In this document: piece by piece, positions 46,963 to 59,800 of the stretch
Position numbering within the stretch: the first letter of the stretch is position 1
Layout: the number at the start of each line of letters is the position of its first letter
Notes under the pieces: model-generated
Told to the model about the DNA's origin: nothing
The model's input: only the letters and a program-made list of their open reading frames with translations
The model's database searches: none
Source: Perilla frutescens
Lineage: Eukaryota > Streptophyta > Magnoliopsida > Lamiales > Lamiaceae
Direction of reading: 5' to 3'
DNA: 64,000 bases
Assembly: GCA_026008535.1 (NCBI GenBank)
Contig: BRKX01000015.1
Span: 20,667,501 to 20,731,500 of the forward strand
Position numbers and translations under genes: made by a program

Positions 46963-48382
46963 TGTTGGGATTTTTTTGAATTAAATCACGGTAGGATCAT
47001 TTGGTTGTTCATTAATCCATGTTCATGCAAATCATATTTTTATGTCACAAGCATGTTTATCACGCCAAGCACAAAACCATGCAAAACAAATCTAACGAAG
47101 CGGAATACATAGTTCGAATTACTTACAATTGTCAGATGGTCTAAGGACAAGATTAAAGATCTAATCTTGTTGTTGAATGAACAATCGCAGACGCCACTTA
47201 TGTCAACAAAATCGGCCACCATAGTATTCTACTCCAAGATCTTCTGTTGTATTCCCGGATTGTATCTAGATTCAGAGTGAGCTGAAATCTACTAGATAAG
47301 GTTGTAAAATCTGTGGATAACTTTGAGAGACAAAGAGGGGCTGATATTAAGTCACCAAATTTTGGTCCCCCCCTCCTATATTTATATAGGAGGTGGGCGA
47401 AAATTTTCTTCTCAAACCCTACTAGGTTTGGGCCTCTATCTCAAGTTCAATATCCAGTCCACTACCAGTCAATTGGGCTACAACAGGGATCTAGAAGAAT
47501 ATTAAATTGGCCCACTAATTTATTTAATATCCAATATCCAATAAACTTAGGATATAATTAAATAAATTAAGTTTTACTTTTATTCCACTAAAGAAGTAAA
47601 ACTGACCTACCAATTTAATACATATTTACGAATATGCTTTCTCCTTTAGTCTAGCCATTCCCCGTGTTTAAGATATAATGTTCATTAATTAATTATATTA
47701 GCCTCTGACAGCTATAATTACTTAACATCTAAAACCTTGAGTAGTATCACACAAGTTTTACGATGTAAGGAATAAATTCCACCTGCAGGGTTTCAACATG
47801 AACTTGTGTTTCTTCAAGAGAACATCATCAACTGGCGTACCAGGATACGGTGCTCATGCATACTGCTCATGACATCTTGTATACATTGTTATTACCCAAG
47901 ATATCAAATTCGATCTACGAAAAGACCTCACTCATTGATAAATAAAAGTAATAGACAATGCACACATATGCTCGCCAATATCACATGAGTTCAGAACCCA
48001 AACTCTGTGGATCTTTATTCTCTCAGTAACTGGGTCAGAGACAGAGAATAGTATCCTATCGTGATCCTCCTTAATATACTAAAAAGTGTACTAGAATAAT
48101 CAGTTAGTCAAGATAAACTAACTTATCAGATTATTGTACTGTGTACCGATGGTGTGTTCAAGACCATCTAAGCCGTGATCTCTTTAATACATTACAAGGT
48201 TCTAATGATATGATCTTACCGTGTGACTCCCCATACCATATCATCTACAATGTAAGTATATGGAACATTGCATAAAACAATTATAGAACATAATCTAAAT
48301 GCAAACAGTGACTGCAATAATTTTCATTTCATATCATCAGAAAAGTATATAAAGACAAGTCTTCCAGTATACAAAACTAACA
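46963..48382 (-). repeat. 3' LTR of the nested copia element
   Basis: A 1420-bp LTR with plus-strand ends TGTTGGGA and ACTAACA. It aligns with 53946-55374 throughout. Two small ORFs at 47313-47561 and 47323-47505 are LTR sequence, not genes. Confidence 0.9.
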
Positions 48383-48518
48383 ATCTTTCACTTATACTTG
48401 AAGCATGTCTTTCAAGCATAATAACTAACTGGCTAACTCTCCAATCAAAACTATCAACTCAAACTGCGCCACCAGGTCTGCATCTCACTCCCATTTTCTT
48501 CACGTGACCATCAAAGGT
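48383..48518 (-). promoter_or_regulatory. Polypurine tract and 3' non-coding end (nested copia)
   Basis: On the minus strand AAGTGAAAGAT directly precedes the LTR start TGTTAG. Intact copia relatives usually have GTGGGAGAT here, so the tract carries a G-to-A change. Confidence 0.7.
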
Positions 48519-49301
48519 CTAAGCCGACAGGCTCTTCATGAAAGGATCAGCCAGGTTGTCCTCCGATGCAATCTTGACCACCACCACGTCTCTCCTCTTA
48601 ACGATTTCTTGTATAAGATGGTACTTTCTCTCTATGTGTTTACTTACCGTATGGGCTTTGGCTTCCTTCGAATTTGCTACTGCACCAGAGTTATCACAGT
48701 ATATCGTGATAGTCTTAGGCAAATCAGGAATCACGCCCAAGCCCACTAGGAACCCGCAGAGCCAGACAGCCTCTTTTGCAGCCTCAAAGGTAGCTACATA
48801 CTTGGCTTCTATGGTGGAATTCGTAATGCATTTCTGCTTAATGCTCCTCCATGTGATTACTCCACCTCCTAATGTAAACACATAGCCCGAGGTAGACTTA
48901 CTCTGATCTTTGTCGGATTGAAAATCTGAGTCCGTGTAACCCTAATGTACTAGACTATCAGAGTGGAAAACCAACATGTAATCTCGAGTCCTTTTAAGGT
49001 ACTTGAGAATGTTTTTGACCGCAGTCCAGTGACCTTGTCTAGGATTAGACTGATATCTGCTTACCATACCAACGGCATAGCATATATCAGGCCTAGTGTA
49101 TAGCATGGCATACATCAAACTTCCCACAGCCGAAGTATATGGTACTTTCTTCATTTCCTCTATCTCAGACTGTGTTTGGGGACACATTTCCTTGGATAGA
49201 TGAATTCCATGCCTGTAAGGTATAAAACCTTTCTTGGAATCTTGCATGCCAAACCTAGCTAGCACTGTATCGATATAAGTCACCTGGGATAGACATAACA
49301 T
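48519..49301 (-). pseudogene. Nested copia RNase H and end of reverse transcriptase
   Basis: Two stretches separated by a stop near 48940. The upstream one (48942-49301) covers the end of reverse transcriptase (VTYIDTVLARFGMQDSKKG, SLMYAMLYTRPDICYAVG). The downstream one (48519-48881) covers copia RNase H (CDNSGAVANSKEAK, HIERKYHLI, ADPFMKSLS). The TKxxSGYVFTLGG-type catalytic block is partly kept. No palm region is present before this piece. Confidence 0.85.
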
Positions 49302-49372
49302 CCTTTTGGTGGTTCCTCTTCATGTACAACTGGTGTAGGATTCGATCCTCCCCTTAACTCCTTAAGGATGAT

Positions 49373-50263
49373 TTAACTCCTTGGTTTGTGGTTTATGACA
49401 TAATCTTCCTCTAAGAACCGAGCATTGGTGCTAACAATGATCTTCTGATCCTTAAGACTATAAAACAAACCACCTTTCGTTCCTTTAGGATATCCAATAA
49501 ACAGCCTTACATCAGTAAGAGGAGCCAGCTTATCAATTTCCTTGTCCAACACGTGTGCTGGGCTACCCCAAATCCGAATATGGTTCAAACTGGGCTTTCG
49601 TCCAGTCTATAGTTCTGTGGGTATAGCAGGAACTAATTTCGATGGAACAAAGTTAAGAATATAGGCTGCCATTTCCAAGGCATATCCCCAGACCGAAATG
49701 GGCAACTCAGAATAACTCATCATCGATCTAACGATCTTTAACAGTGTGTGATTCCTTCTTTCCGCCATGTCATTCTACTGTGGCATTCCAGGCACAGTCA
49801 ACTGGGATGTAATCCCATTCTCTACCATGTAATCCTTAAATTCACTTGAGAGGTACTCACCACCATGATCAGAATGTAGTGACTTGATACTTCTGCCTGT
49901 TCGTTTCTCCGCTTCCGCCTTAAACTCTTTGAATTTCTTAAAGCATTCAGACTTGCGACGCAACAGGTAGATATAACCATATCTAGAGTAATCATCAATG
50001 AGAGTGATGAAATACTCGAACCCTTCTCGAGCTTGAACTGACATAGGACCGCACATGTCAGAATGAATCAAATCTAATAGCCCTTCGGATCTATTTCCTT
50101 TTGACTAGAAAGGACGCTTGGTCATTTTACCTTCCAAAGAGGATTCACATAAAGGAAATGATTTCAGTACCAAAGAAGACAATGGTCTATCGTTTACAAG
50201 CCTTTGTATCCTTTTAAGGTTAATATGACCTAGCCTTAGATGTCAAAGATAGGTTTGATTCAA
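49373..50263 (-). pseudogene. Nested copia integrase
   Basis: Pre-integrase remnants (LRLGHINLKRIQRL) near 50200-50250 lead to the catalytic core at 49775-50071: Asp in IHSDMCGPM and Asp in LHSDHGGEY are kept. A TAG stop follows PGMPQ where relatives have a second Gln, and the Glu lies after it (MAERRNHT). The C-terminal block (WGSPAHVLDKEIDKL) at 49373-49588 ends in a stop after VINHKPRS. From there the sequence jumps directly to the end of reverse transcriptase. Confidence 0.85.
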
Positions 50264-51493
50264 TTACGAAGGTTCTTTTCTCTTGTTAGGGTTTATGATC
50301 AATGTATTCAACAGTTGTCTTTGCGTAGTGTTTTCAATTGGTTTAAGAAAGTATAAGTGTCCATCTAATGTGCCAAAACAGATAAAATGTTTACGACTAA
50401 AGATAACTAAGTTTTGCCTAAAATCAGACACATAAAGACAATCTTTCAAAACTAAAGTTCTATCACTACTGAAAGGTAAAACAACGTCTCCCACTGCAAC
50501 AGCTGCCACTCTCGTAGCATTGCCCATGTAGACGGTGATCTCATCCTCACTCAGCTGTCTTTTTACCAGGAACCCCTGTAAAGACATGCAAACATGATCA
50601 GTAGCTCCAGTATCTACTACCCATGACTGAGTAGAACAAGTTGCTAAACATGTTTCTACAACCAGAGTGTGAGATGTACCTCTCTTCTTTTTCTTGTTAA
50701 GACACGCCGCCTTCCAGTGACCTGGTTGGCCGCACTTGAAGCATTTAGTCTTAGACTTGAATTCCTCAGGAGGAATCTTTACCTTTGGCTTCTTTGCCTT
50801 AGGCGCCTCATCTGCAGCCTTTTTAGGTGCGTTTCTCTTCTTCCTTTTACCACCAGAAGAAGACACGCTTTTTTCAGCTATGTGAGCCTGAGGATCGCTC
50901 TTTTAGAGCAATTCAGCTGCCTGAAGACCTATGAGCAGTTCAGTCAGGCTGACATCCCTTTTAATCATGTTAAAATTTAGCCTGAACTGTTCAAACTTCG
51001 AGGACAAGCTATGAAAAACAATGTCGATTTGAGAATCTCCATCTAGCTCTATACTTAAGGTCTCGATCTCAGATAAATACCCCATCATCATGAGAACGTG
51101 ATTCCTAACAGGTGTGGAGTCAGACATTCTCGCATCCATTAGCTTCTTCATTGCCAAATGACGTGCCGAGCAGTTCTCATGATCAAATAGCTGTCTAAGG
51201 TTGTACATGATATCATAAGCGGTTTTCATAGGCTCATGCTGATGTTGCAACACATTTGACATAGATGCCAAGATGTAACAGTGCGCTATCTCATTAGACC
51301 TAACCAACTTATCATATGCAACCTTTTGGGCTTTGTCAGAACCCTCATCTGGCTGTGGAGGACAAACCTTTTCAAGCACAAACTTGTGTCCCTCAGCAAC
51401 AAGAACTAAGTTAAGGTTACGAAGCCAGTCATTGTAATTTTCACCGATAAGTTTGTTTTCTTTGAGGATTGAGGACAGATTGGAGAGTGCCAT
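50264..51493 (-). pseudogene. Nested copia gag-protease, one in-frame stop
   Basis: The natural start is the ATG complementing 51491-51493 (MALSNLSSILKENKLIGENY). The gag helical core (DUF4219/UBN2 type) runs to a TAA at 50903-50905. The same frame then continues through a Lys-rich stretch, an intact zinc knuckle CFKCGQPGHWKAAC, and the protease active site WVVDTGATDHVC to a stop at 50264. With only one stop in about 410 codons, this is the best preserved retroelement coding region in the window. Confidence 0.88.
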
Positions 51494-53926
51494 TGATGAT
51501 ATGAAATAACTGAAATAAAACATGCAGTAAAATCACAAAATACGTTTAGGATAAATAGTATATAATCAAAAACCTCACAAAAATTATATACTTTTCCACC
51601 GATACTTTAAAAATGTCTTTTATAAGTCACGATAGTGTGGATGTTTATAAAATTAATTTTTAAATAGGTTAAACCTTTAACTTACCTCCAGTTGAGTTTC
51701 CTTACAACAAGCAAATTAATAGCTGAATAATAAACATGGTCATGTAATCGCCTAACTGATAAGCCACGATTGTGTGGACATTTATTAATAAATTACATCT
51801 AAGTGTGCACACCATTATCTTCGCACCAAGATCACTACTCGAGTTAGTTAGTTCTAATAGTGTTCTACAACTATCCATTTAGGAGATTTAATTTCTTGAG
51901 AAATCTGTGATATGACACATCCGATATGGAGGAAGACCGATGTCAACGCGCATGTCCATCACTTCTCAATTAAACTAGATTTAATGGAGACCGTATGAGA
52001 TTTCTACGTACTTTGGTATGAATCTCTCCCACTTAGTTATTTATGTCTGAGGTTTCATTTTATCTCATTATCGAACATGCAAACATCACATAAAATGATA
52101 AACATCCATTGCATGCTTCAACATAATAAGCAACAGTACTATTCCAACTATCATGGCTTATATCTCATGTTGATTGATGAGATAAAACTAGAAATTCAGC
52201 TCCGAAAACAGGGCTTGGCCGCTGCCCCCTTCACCGCGCCTCGCCGAAAATCCTAGCTTCATTTAGGGTTTCGGGACGTGAACCAGTAAACCTTCCTTTC
52301 TTTGTGCTGAACCACTTTTCTTCTTTGAGTTGATCTCCGATCTTTATTCAATACAGACTATCTATTTCATAAGGAAAATCTAATATTGCTAGAATAAAAA
52401 TTACAACTCAAAAACTCGGTCTAACAGCTTTATATCTATTACATTAAAACAACGTAAAATAAAACCTAGACCTAATCCATGGATTTTCTCATGGATTAAA
52501 ATCACGTAGCCAAACCAGCATATGGCTAACATTCATTCAACATAAACACACATCACATAAAATAAAGGAGCCATGATAGTTGGTAAACCTACAAACAAAC
52601 ACAGTCTACAAATCCAACAATCATGTATTATATGATCCACATAAAATAACATGTGATATCTATGCATGAATATTGAAATATCGAATTTAAAAATTAATTA
52701 AATTAATTAATTCGATATTATCAACAAGATAAAAATTGGAAATTAAAATAATTATCCACCAATTTAAATTTTATGATTTTCAAAAATATCCTCAAAAATA
52801 AATCTGGAAATTATTTTAAATTATCCACCAAATTTATTTAATATTTTCAAGCCACCCTAATTAAATAATATTTGGATATCTTGATATAAATCAAAAATCC
52901 AATCCAAATATTATACATAAGAATCTAAATCTTTAAGGATAAGTTTTGAAGATTTGATCCACTTCAAAATCTTCCGAAACCTATCCAAAATTAAATTATT
53001 ATCACAATTGGATTTTGATAATTATTCATATATATCCAAAATCACCTTATCCAATTCTAATACATAGATTTTCAAAAATTACTAGATTAATAAATCTGAA
53101 AATTTGATCCACTTCAAATTCTTCCAAATTTAAAAATCTATTTTCAAATCTATCTATATTAAAATTAGGTAAATTAAGATATACATCAAATAATATCAAA
53201 TCTTCATCCAACAACCATGATTTTCGATCATCATCAATAAACAAATCTGGAAATTTGATTTTCATCAAAATCTTCTCCAATTTTATTCATTAAAATCGAA
53301 AATCAACATATAATAACATATTTGGAAATTTTGACATTAATCAAAAAACTATTCCAAATAATAAACATAGATTTCGAAAATTTTAAGAAAAATAAATATG
53401 GAAATTTGATCCACTTCAAATTATTCCAAGATTTAAAATTCTATTTTCAAATCTATCTAGATTAGAAATAGGTAACATAAGATATACATCAAAGATTACC
53501 TAATCTTTTTCCAATCACCAAATTTTCGAAACCTATCTAAAATTAAATCTGGAAATTTTGATCTTCATCAAAAAATCCATCCAAATTTAATTCAAGGTGA
53601 CCGAAAATTCAAGACAAAATTAGGGAATTTTTCAACATCAAATTTTGAAAAATTTGACTCCAAATTTTCGAAAATTATGAGATACAAATCTGGAAATTTG
53701 AAGACCTCAAATATCATCCCAAATCTATATCTCATGAAGATCGAAAATTCCAACAACTCAAAACTAGAATTTTCGAATTCAATCCAAAAATTCTTCCAAG
53801 TCTTGAATACCATAAAAATCGAAATACATGGCAATTAAATCTGAAAATTTAAACACCATAAATCCATCATCAAATTTAATATATAATTCGAATTTCATGC
53901 TTGGATTAATCCTAGAACAGTGTCAA
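51494..53926 (-). other. Long non-coding leader of the nested copia element
   Basis: 2.4 kb separate the primer binding site from gag, unusually long for a copia leader. It is AT-rich and holds a roughly 150-bp tandem array at its 5' side. No ORF has any support; short ones at 53047-53280 and 53592-53834 are repeat by-products. Confidence 0.75.
52730..53850. repeat. Tandem array with a period of about 150 bp in the copia leader
   Basis: The box GGAAATTTGATCCACTTCAA and variants recur at about 52806, 52951, 53101, 53251, 53403, 53553 and 53695, that is every 142-152 bp, with AT-rich diverged sequence between. Copies at 53101 and 53403 are alike over nearly 100 bp (shared ATTTTCAAATCTATCTA and AAGATATACATCAAA). 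That these two skip one unit suggests a higher-order pairing. Confidence 0.7.
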
Positions 53927-53943
53927 AACCCGCTCTGATACCA
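53927..53943 (-). promoter_or_regulatory. Primer binding site, tRNA-Met type (nested copia)
   Basis: On the minus strand TGGTATCAGAGCGGGTT lies 2 bp after the 5' LTR. It is complementary to the initiator tRNA-Met 3' end and fixes orientation and border. Confidence 0.92.
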
Positions 53944-53945
53944 GT

Positions 53946-55374
53946 TGTTGGGGTTTTTTCGAATTAAACCACCGCAGGATCATTTGGTTATTCATTAATC
54001 CATGTTCATGCAAATCATATTTTTATGTCACATGCATGTTTATCACGCCAAGCACAAAATCATGCAAAACGAATCTAACGATGCAGAATACATAGATTCG
54101 AATTACTTACAATTGTCAGACGGTCTGAGGACAAGATTAAAGATATAATCTTGTTGTTGAATGAACAATGACAGGCGCCACTTATGTCAACAAAATCGGC
54201 CACCACAATATTCTACTCCAAGATCTTCTGTTGTATTCCCGGACTGTATCTAGATTCAGAGTGGGCTGAAATCTACTAGATAGGGTTGTGAAATCTGTGG
54301 ATAACTTTGAGAGACAAAGAGGGGCTGATATTAAGTCACCAGATTTTCATCCCCCCCTCCTATATTTATATAGGAGGTGGGCGAAAATTTGCTTCTCAAA
54401 CCCTACTGGGTTAGGCCTCTATCTCAAGTTCAATATCCAGTCCACTATCAGTCAATTGGGCTACAACACGGATCTAGAAGAATATTAAATTGGCCCACTA
54501 ATTTTTTTATTATCCAATATCCGATAAATTTAGGATATGATTAAATAAATTAAGTTTTACTTTTATTCCACTAAAGAAGTAAAACTGACCTACCAATTTA
54601 ATACATATTTACGAATATGCTTTCTCCTTTAGTCTAGCCATTCCCCGTGTTTAAGATATAATGTTCATTAATTAATTATATCAGCCTCTGACAGCTATAA
54701 TTAATTCACATCTAAAACCTTGAGTAGTACCATACAAGCTTTACCATGTAAGGAATAAATTCCACATGCAGGGTTTCAAAATGAACTTGTATTTCATCAA
54801 GAGAACATCATCAACCTGGCACACCAGGACACGGTGCTCATGCATACTTCTCGAGACATCATGTATACATTGTTATTACCGAAGATATCGAATTCGATCC
54901 ACGACAAGATCTCACTCATTGATAAATCAAAGTAATAGACAATGCACACATATGCTCGCCAATATCGCATGAGTTCAGAACCCGAACTCTGTGGATCTTT
55001 ATTCTCTCTATAATTGGGTCAGAGACAGAGAATAGTATCCTATCATGATCCTCCTCAATATACTAAAAAATGTACTAGAATAATAAGTTAGTCAAGATAA
55101 ACTAACTTATCAGATTATTCTACGGTGTACTGATGGTGTGTTTAAGACTATCTAAGCCGTGAGCTCTTTAATATATTACAAGGTTCTAATTATATGATCT
55201 TACCATGTGACTTCCCACACCATATCATCTACAATGTAAGTATATGGAACATTGCATAAAACAATTGTAGAACATAATCTAAATGCAAACAGTGACTGAA
55301 ATAACTTTCATTTCATATCATCATATCATCAGAAAAGTATACAAAGACAAGTCTTCCAGTGTACAAAACTAACA
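53946..55374 (-). repeat. 5' LTR of the nested copia element
   Basis: A 1429-bp LTR, partner of 46963-48382. Its plus-strand ends are TGTTGGGG and ACTAACA. The element's promoter lies here on the minus strand. Confidence 0.9.
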
Positions 55375-55379
55375 CCCAT
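55375..55379. repeat. Target site duplication CCCAT, right copy
   Basis: Exact partner of 46958-46962; SIRE integrase sequence resumes immediately after it. Confidence 0.95.
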
Positions 55380-56882
55380 GTTATCAATCGGGTTTACTTT
55401 AGGTCCAAGATAAGAATTACTCCCTATGAGCTATGGAAAGGGAAGAAGCCAAATGTGAAATACTTTCACATTTTTAAAAGTACATGCTACATGTTAAAAG
55501 ATAGAGATTATCTCACCAAGTTCGATGCCAAAGGAGATGAGTACATTTTTCTTGGTTACTCAAGAAATAGTCGGGCATATCGTGTGTTTAACGAAAGAAC
55601 CAAGACTGTCATGGAATCAATAAATGTTGTTATTAATGATTTAGAATAATCTGTTACATAGATTGATGATGACAGTTTTATCTTGGAAGATGTTACAACC
55701 AATGTTCATGTATTTGTACCAGACAGCAGAGAAAACAGTGATTAGAATCAATCAAGACCTGAAAACCATGATGTCTACAAACCATCAAAAGGAGTTCAGA
55801 AGAATCATCCTGCAGCTGATATCATTGGGAAAATGAGTGAAAGGATCCGAACAAGAGAAGTTCGCAAGAACTATCATGAACTAATTGCCAATGTATGCTA
55901 CACATCCACTATTGAGCCCAAAAATGTTAAAGAAGCCTTGAAGGATGATCGATGGATCCATGCCATACAAGAAGAACTCTTACAATTTGAAAGAAATAAA
56001 GTGTGGGATTTTGTTCTACGACCCAAATATGCAAATGTGATAGGCACAAAGTGGATCTTCAAAAATAAGACCGATTAGGATGGGAACATAACCAGAAACA
56101 AGGCTAGGCTGGTTGCCCAAGGATATTCCCAAGTTAAGGGAATTGATTTTGATGAGACTTTTGCCCCTGTTATAAGGCTTGACTTAATGCAGTTTCTTCT
56201 TGCCATGGCAGCCTGGATGAAGTTCAAGTTATATCAAATAAACATGAAAAGTGTCTTCTTAAATGGGTACTTATCGGGAGATATTTTTGTTAGCCAACCT
56301 AAAGGCTTTGAAGACCCTCATCACCCTGAATTTGTGTACAAGCTGAAGAAAACACTTTACGATTTTAAACAAGCCCTATGTGCTTAGTATGAACGACTAA
56401 TCAAGTTCCTTCTTGAGAAAGACTATGTTCGTGGTGGATCTGATAGAACTCTCTTTATTATCAGAGAAAAATCTAATGTGATCATCGTTCAGATCTATGT
56501 CGATGATATTGTCTTTGGATCTGTTTCAAATAGTATGATGGATGAATTTGTCAAGCACATGATATCTGAATTCGAGATGAGTTTGGTGGGTGAATTAACC
56601 TACTTTCTAGGACTTCAAGTAAAGCAGAAAGACGATGGAATCTTTGTTTCTCAAAAAAAGTATGTAAGAAACTTGATCAGCAAGTTTGGAATAGAGAACT
56701 GCAGTACGAAGAGAACACCCATGGGAACACATTTGAAGATGTCAAAGAATGAAGCGGGTGTGTCTATTGAGTAAACTTTGTACCGGAGTATGATAGGTAG
56801 TCTACTCTACCTGACTGCAAGTCAACCGGATATTTGCTATAGTGTTAGAGTGTGTGCTCAATACCAATCCGATCCCAAAGAA
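55380..56882 (+). pseudogene. SIRE-like integrase end and reverse transcriptase, 3' truncated
   Basis: Continues the SIRE polyprotein after the nested element: the integrase C-terminal block (PYELWKGKKPNVKYFHIF) at 55385-55649, a linker, then copia reverse transcriptase from about 55900 (VIGTKWIFKNK, ARLVAQGYSQ). The catalytic box QIYVDDIVFGS near 56490 is intact. Stops occur in place of coding codons at several points. The match ends after YQSDPKE, where the reverse-oriented chromovirus LTR begins. RNase H and the 3' LTR are missing. Confidence 0.85.
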
Positions 56883-59800
56883 ACCAGTCCCGGAATAATA
56901 GTGACAAGGGACCGGTGCGCTACTGGGAGAAAGGGGGAAAAGGTTGTTGCATAAAGATAATTAAATGAAATAGCTTTGGAACAAGAATAGGTTATATTTC
57001 CCAGAAATTTGGGCAGCATAACCTCTTTAACTGTAATAGAACCACGCTCTAAGGCATTTAGAAAGAACCTGAATAAAATACCAATCATCAAATGGAACTT
57101 ATCTCGCCAACAATTATAAATGAACATTATAGATTTATAGCAAAATGTTAAATTTGTAACATGCTTCAAACAATTGAAGATAAGCTATATCAGAGTGAAC
57201 GGAACAAGCGCGGAGTACAACTCAATTAAATTGTTTCAAGTACTTAATTGATTCAGAGTATCTAAAATTTCTAAACAACACAAAAAGAACAACCATATAA
57301 CAACAAGTAAGCCCTCGTCTTAGCTCCGTCATCTTCCAGCCTGCCTCTCAACCTGAAAATATTTAGAAAAGATTTGGGATGAGTACTAGCGTACCCAGTG
57401 GGCAATTTTGATAAACAGTTCAAAATCGTTTTATAAATATGAATATCGTATCCACACAAGTATAGCAATGGAAAGGTTTCAAATCTCAAAAGCACTCCAT
57501 GTATACAAAGCTTCTTTTAACCTTACTTGCACGCTCTATGGTGCGTCATTTTTCACCAAAAATAAATGTCCCGACTTCCGTCAGTAAGCCCTTACTGCAG
57601 AGTACAGCGATGAGCGAGATCGTCTCCCAAGGGACCGGTGAGAATTACTCTATATTTCCAATCTGCATAACTAAACTTTCCAGAGGGTTTTTGTGCTTAT
57701 AATAAACTGAACGAAAATAATAAATAAATAAATAAAGAAAACGGGTTTAACAGATTATAAAAAGTATTCTGGTTTCCAATTAACTCCACCCTAGCTTAAT
57801 TATACCGATCCTTGATACAAAGATAATTCCAATTAATTCATGCAAACCAGTTATAGCCACCAAAGACACTTACTGACGCAGCCTAATTTTTCATTAGTTT
57901 CTCGATAATCAGGAAGACACTTCACCAATTATTTCCCTAATCGACTGACAACCATAAGAGACACTCTATAGATTTAATGAGCCGACAGCATTAAGAACTA
58001 GAGAAACCCGATTCAAAACCAACAGACTCTAACACAGGACCGTTGAATTAAGACTATTATTCCCCTGGTTCTGAAGAACCGTTTTACCACTAATTAAACT
58101 TAAACCACAATTACGGATGGCCGGTTTAATTGGCTACTAATTAATTCCGAATTACTAAATATGTGCACCTACCTAGCAATATCGAAACAATTAACGACTC
58201 GAATTACAGAGAATAACAGATGCATGAAAGTAATCAAAATAAAAAGAACAATTAGATCTCACAGTATAATTACGCCAGGGCTTCGTTAATTTTCACCGGA
58301 ATAAAAACGAGTCTAGCTCGAATTCATAATTGAATTCGAACCTTGAAATATTGTTGGAGCAGTACACGATCAAAAGAATGAAATAAAAGAACGAGAATAA
58401 AATCTGCACCCTCGCGTCTCTCTGGTCTCCGTTAATCTGGAATATATAATTGGCTAAATCCTAATCTATCTTAATATCCTTAATTAAAATAGTTAAACAT
58501 GGAAACAAAATCCTAGTCTATCTCAACTAGGTAATTGCCAAGATGAGGACTTTTAGAGGCGGTGGGACTCCTTGCAGTCGCGTCCAGGCCCTGGGCCTAA
58601 GTAAATTCCGCACTCCAGCCCAAATCCGCGCGTTCAGGCCCAGTTCTCAGGTTCTCGGTCCAGTCCTTCCTGCACTCCTTCTGATCAGTATGCCCATACG
58701 GCATGGCATGTAAACTCACCAGATTTCCTTCAATCATCTTAACTGCATAAATCTCCACAAAACTCAGCCAATTCCTTCACATTTGTGTTAATTACCTACA
58801 ATCACTCACAAAACACACTTTCTTCCACAAAACACGATCGTGAGGCAATTAACATATCAAAACAATACCAAAAATGGCCCAAAATATGTATGTAAATATA
58901 GCCCAATCACTCTATCTCAACTGTCCCTTCCTACAGTGTCTTAACTTATATACACGTCCTCCAGCCCAGCTGTCTAATAAAGGATAGTGTATACGGTCCC
59001 AAAGCTTTAAGGATCCGAACTCGAGTCTAGTTAAGCACTCAATTTTTTCGTAGGATACTGGCGAACGCGAACAGTGAGAGAAATCATTTTGATACAAATA
59101 TTCATGATTTACAGTTGATAAACAAGTGAGCTTATTAGCTGAACATATTTTGAGAAAAATCTATATAACCAACCTGGATGACGAGCACATGGCAGCACAA
59201 TAACTTCAAAAAAATGGTTTCATTAATCCTAGCAGGCTCTGCAGGTCCTACAAGGGTCGATCTTCGACTCAGAATAATCGCTATATTTTCGAGAATTAAT
59301 CTACTATAATCCGAGCTATTATTTAATTTTATTCTTTTCAAAAATATAACACATGACTCTATAGACCTCGTATGCATTTACTGCAAGAGAGGATAATTTC
59401 TAAAATATTATTTTTGATTTATTAGAATCAAAAGATTTGGCAGAGTTCATTTTTCATAATTTGCCATTTTAATCGATTTTTATCAGATTTGTACCACGAC
59501 ACTTTTCAACCGTTCAAAAATTACGAAAATATTCAAGGGTCATCCTATATATGCCAAGACTATAGTTTGAGAGTTTTAGAATTTTTCAATAACGCATACT
59601 CCCAGTACAAAAATAACTGCTTAAATTAAATAATCGAGATTTTTCAAAACTCATCCAAAAATTACGAAATTTGACGGGCATATAGGAAATATTATTTCGA
59701 AAAACTTTTGTGAATAAACTTTTTTGATTTGAGGGCCCAAAAAGGCCAAATTCGAGAATTACAGCAGCAGCTCGTCAACGTTTGTATTTTCTGTTTTCCG

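Larger units (their letters stand above)
46963..55374 (-). mobile_element. Complete nested copia element (minus strand), Tork/Tnt1-like
   Basis: An 8412-bp element with LTRs 46963-48382 (3') and 53946-55374 (5'), a tRNA-Met primer binding site, a long leader with tandem repeats, gag, protease, integrase and RNase H in the copia order on the minus strand, and a perfect CCCAT duplication. It sits inside the SIRE integrase. By eye the LTRs differ at about 7 percent over the first 300 bp, so it is older than the LARD element at 19613 but younger than its SIRE host. The reverse transcriptase core is missing. Lineage rests on gag and integrase style only. Confidence 0.9.
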
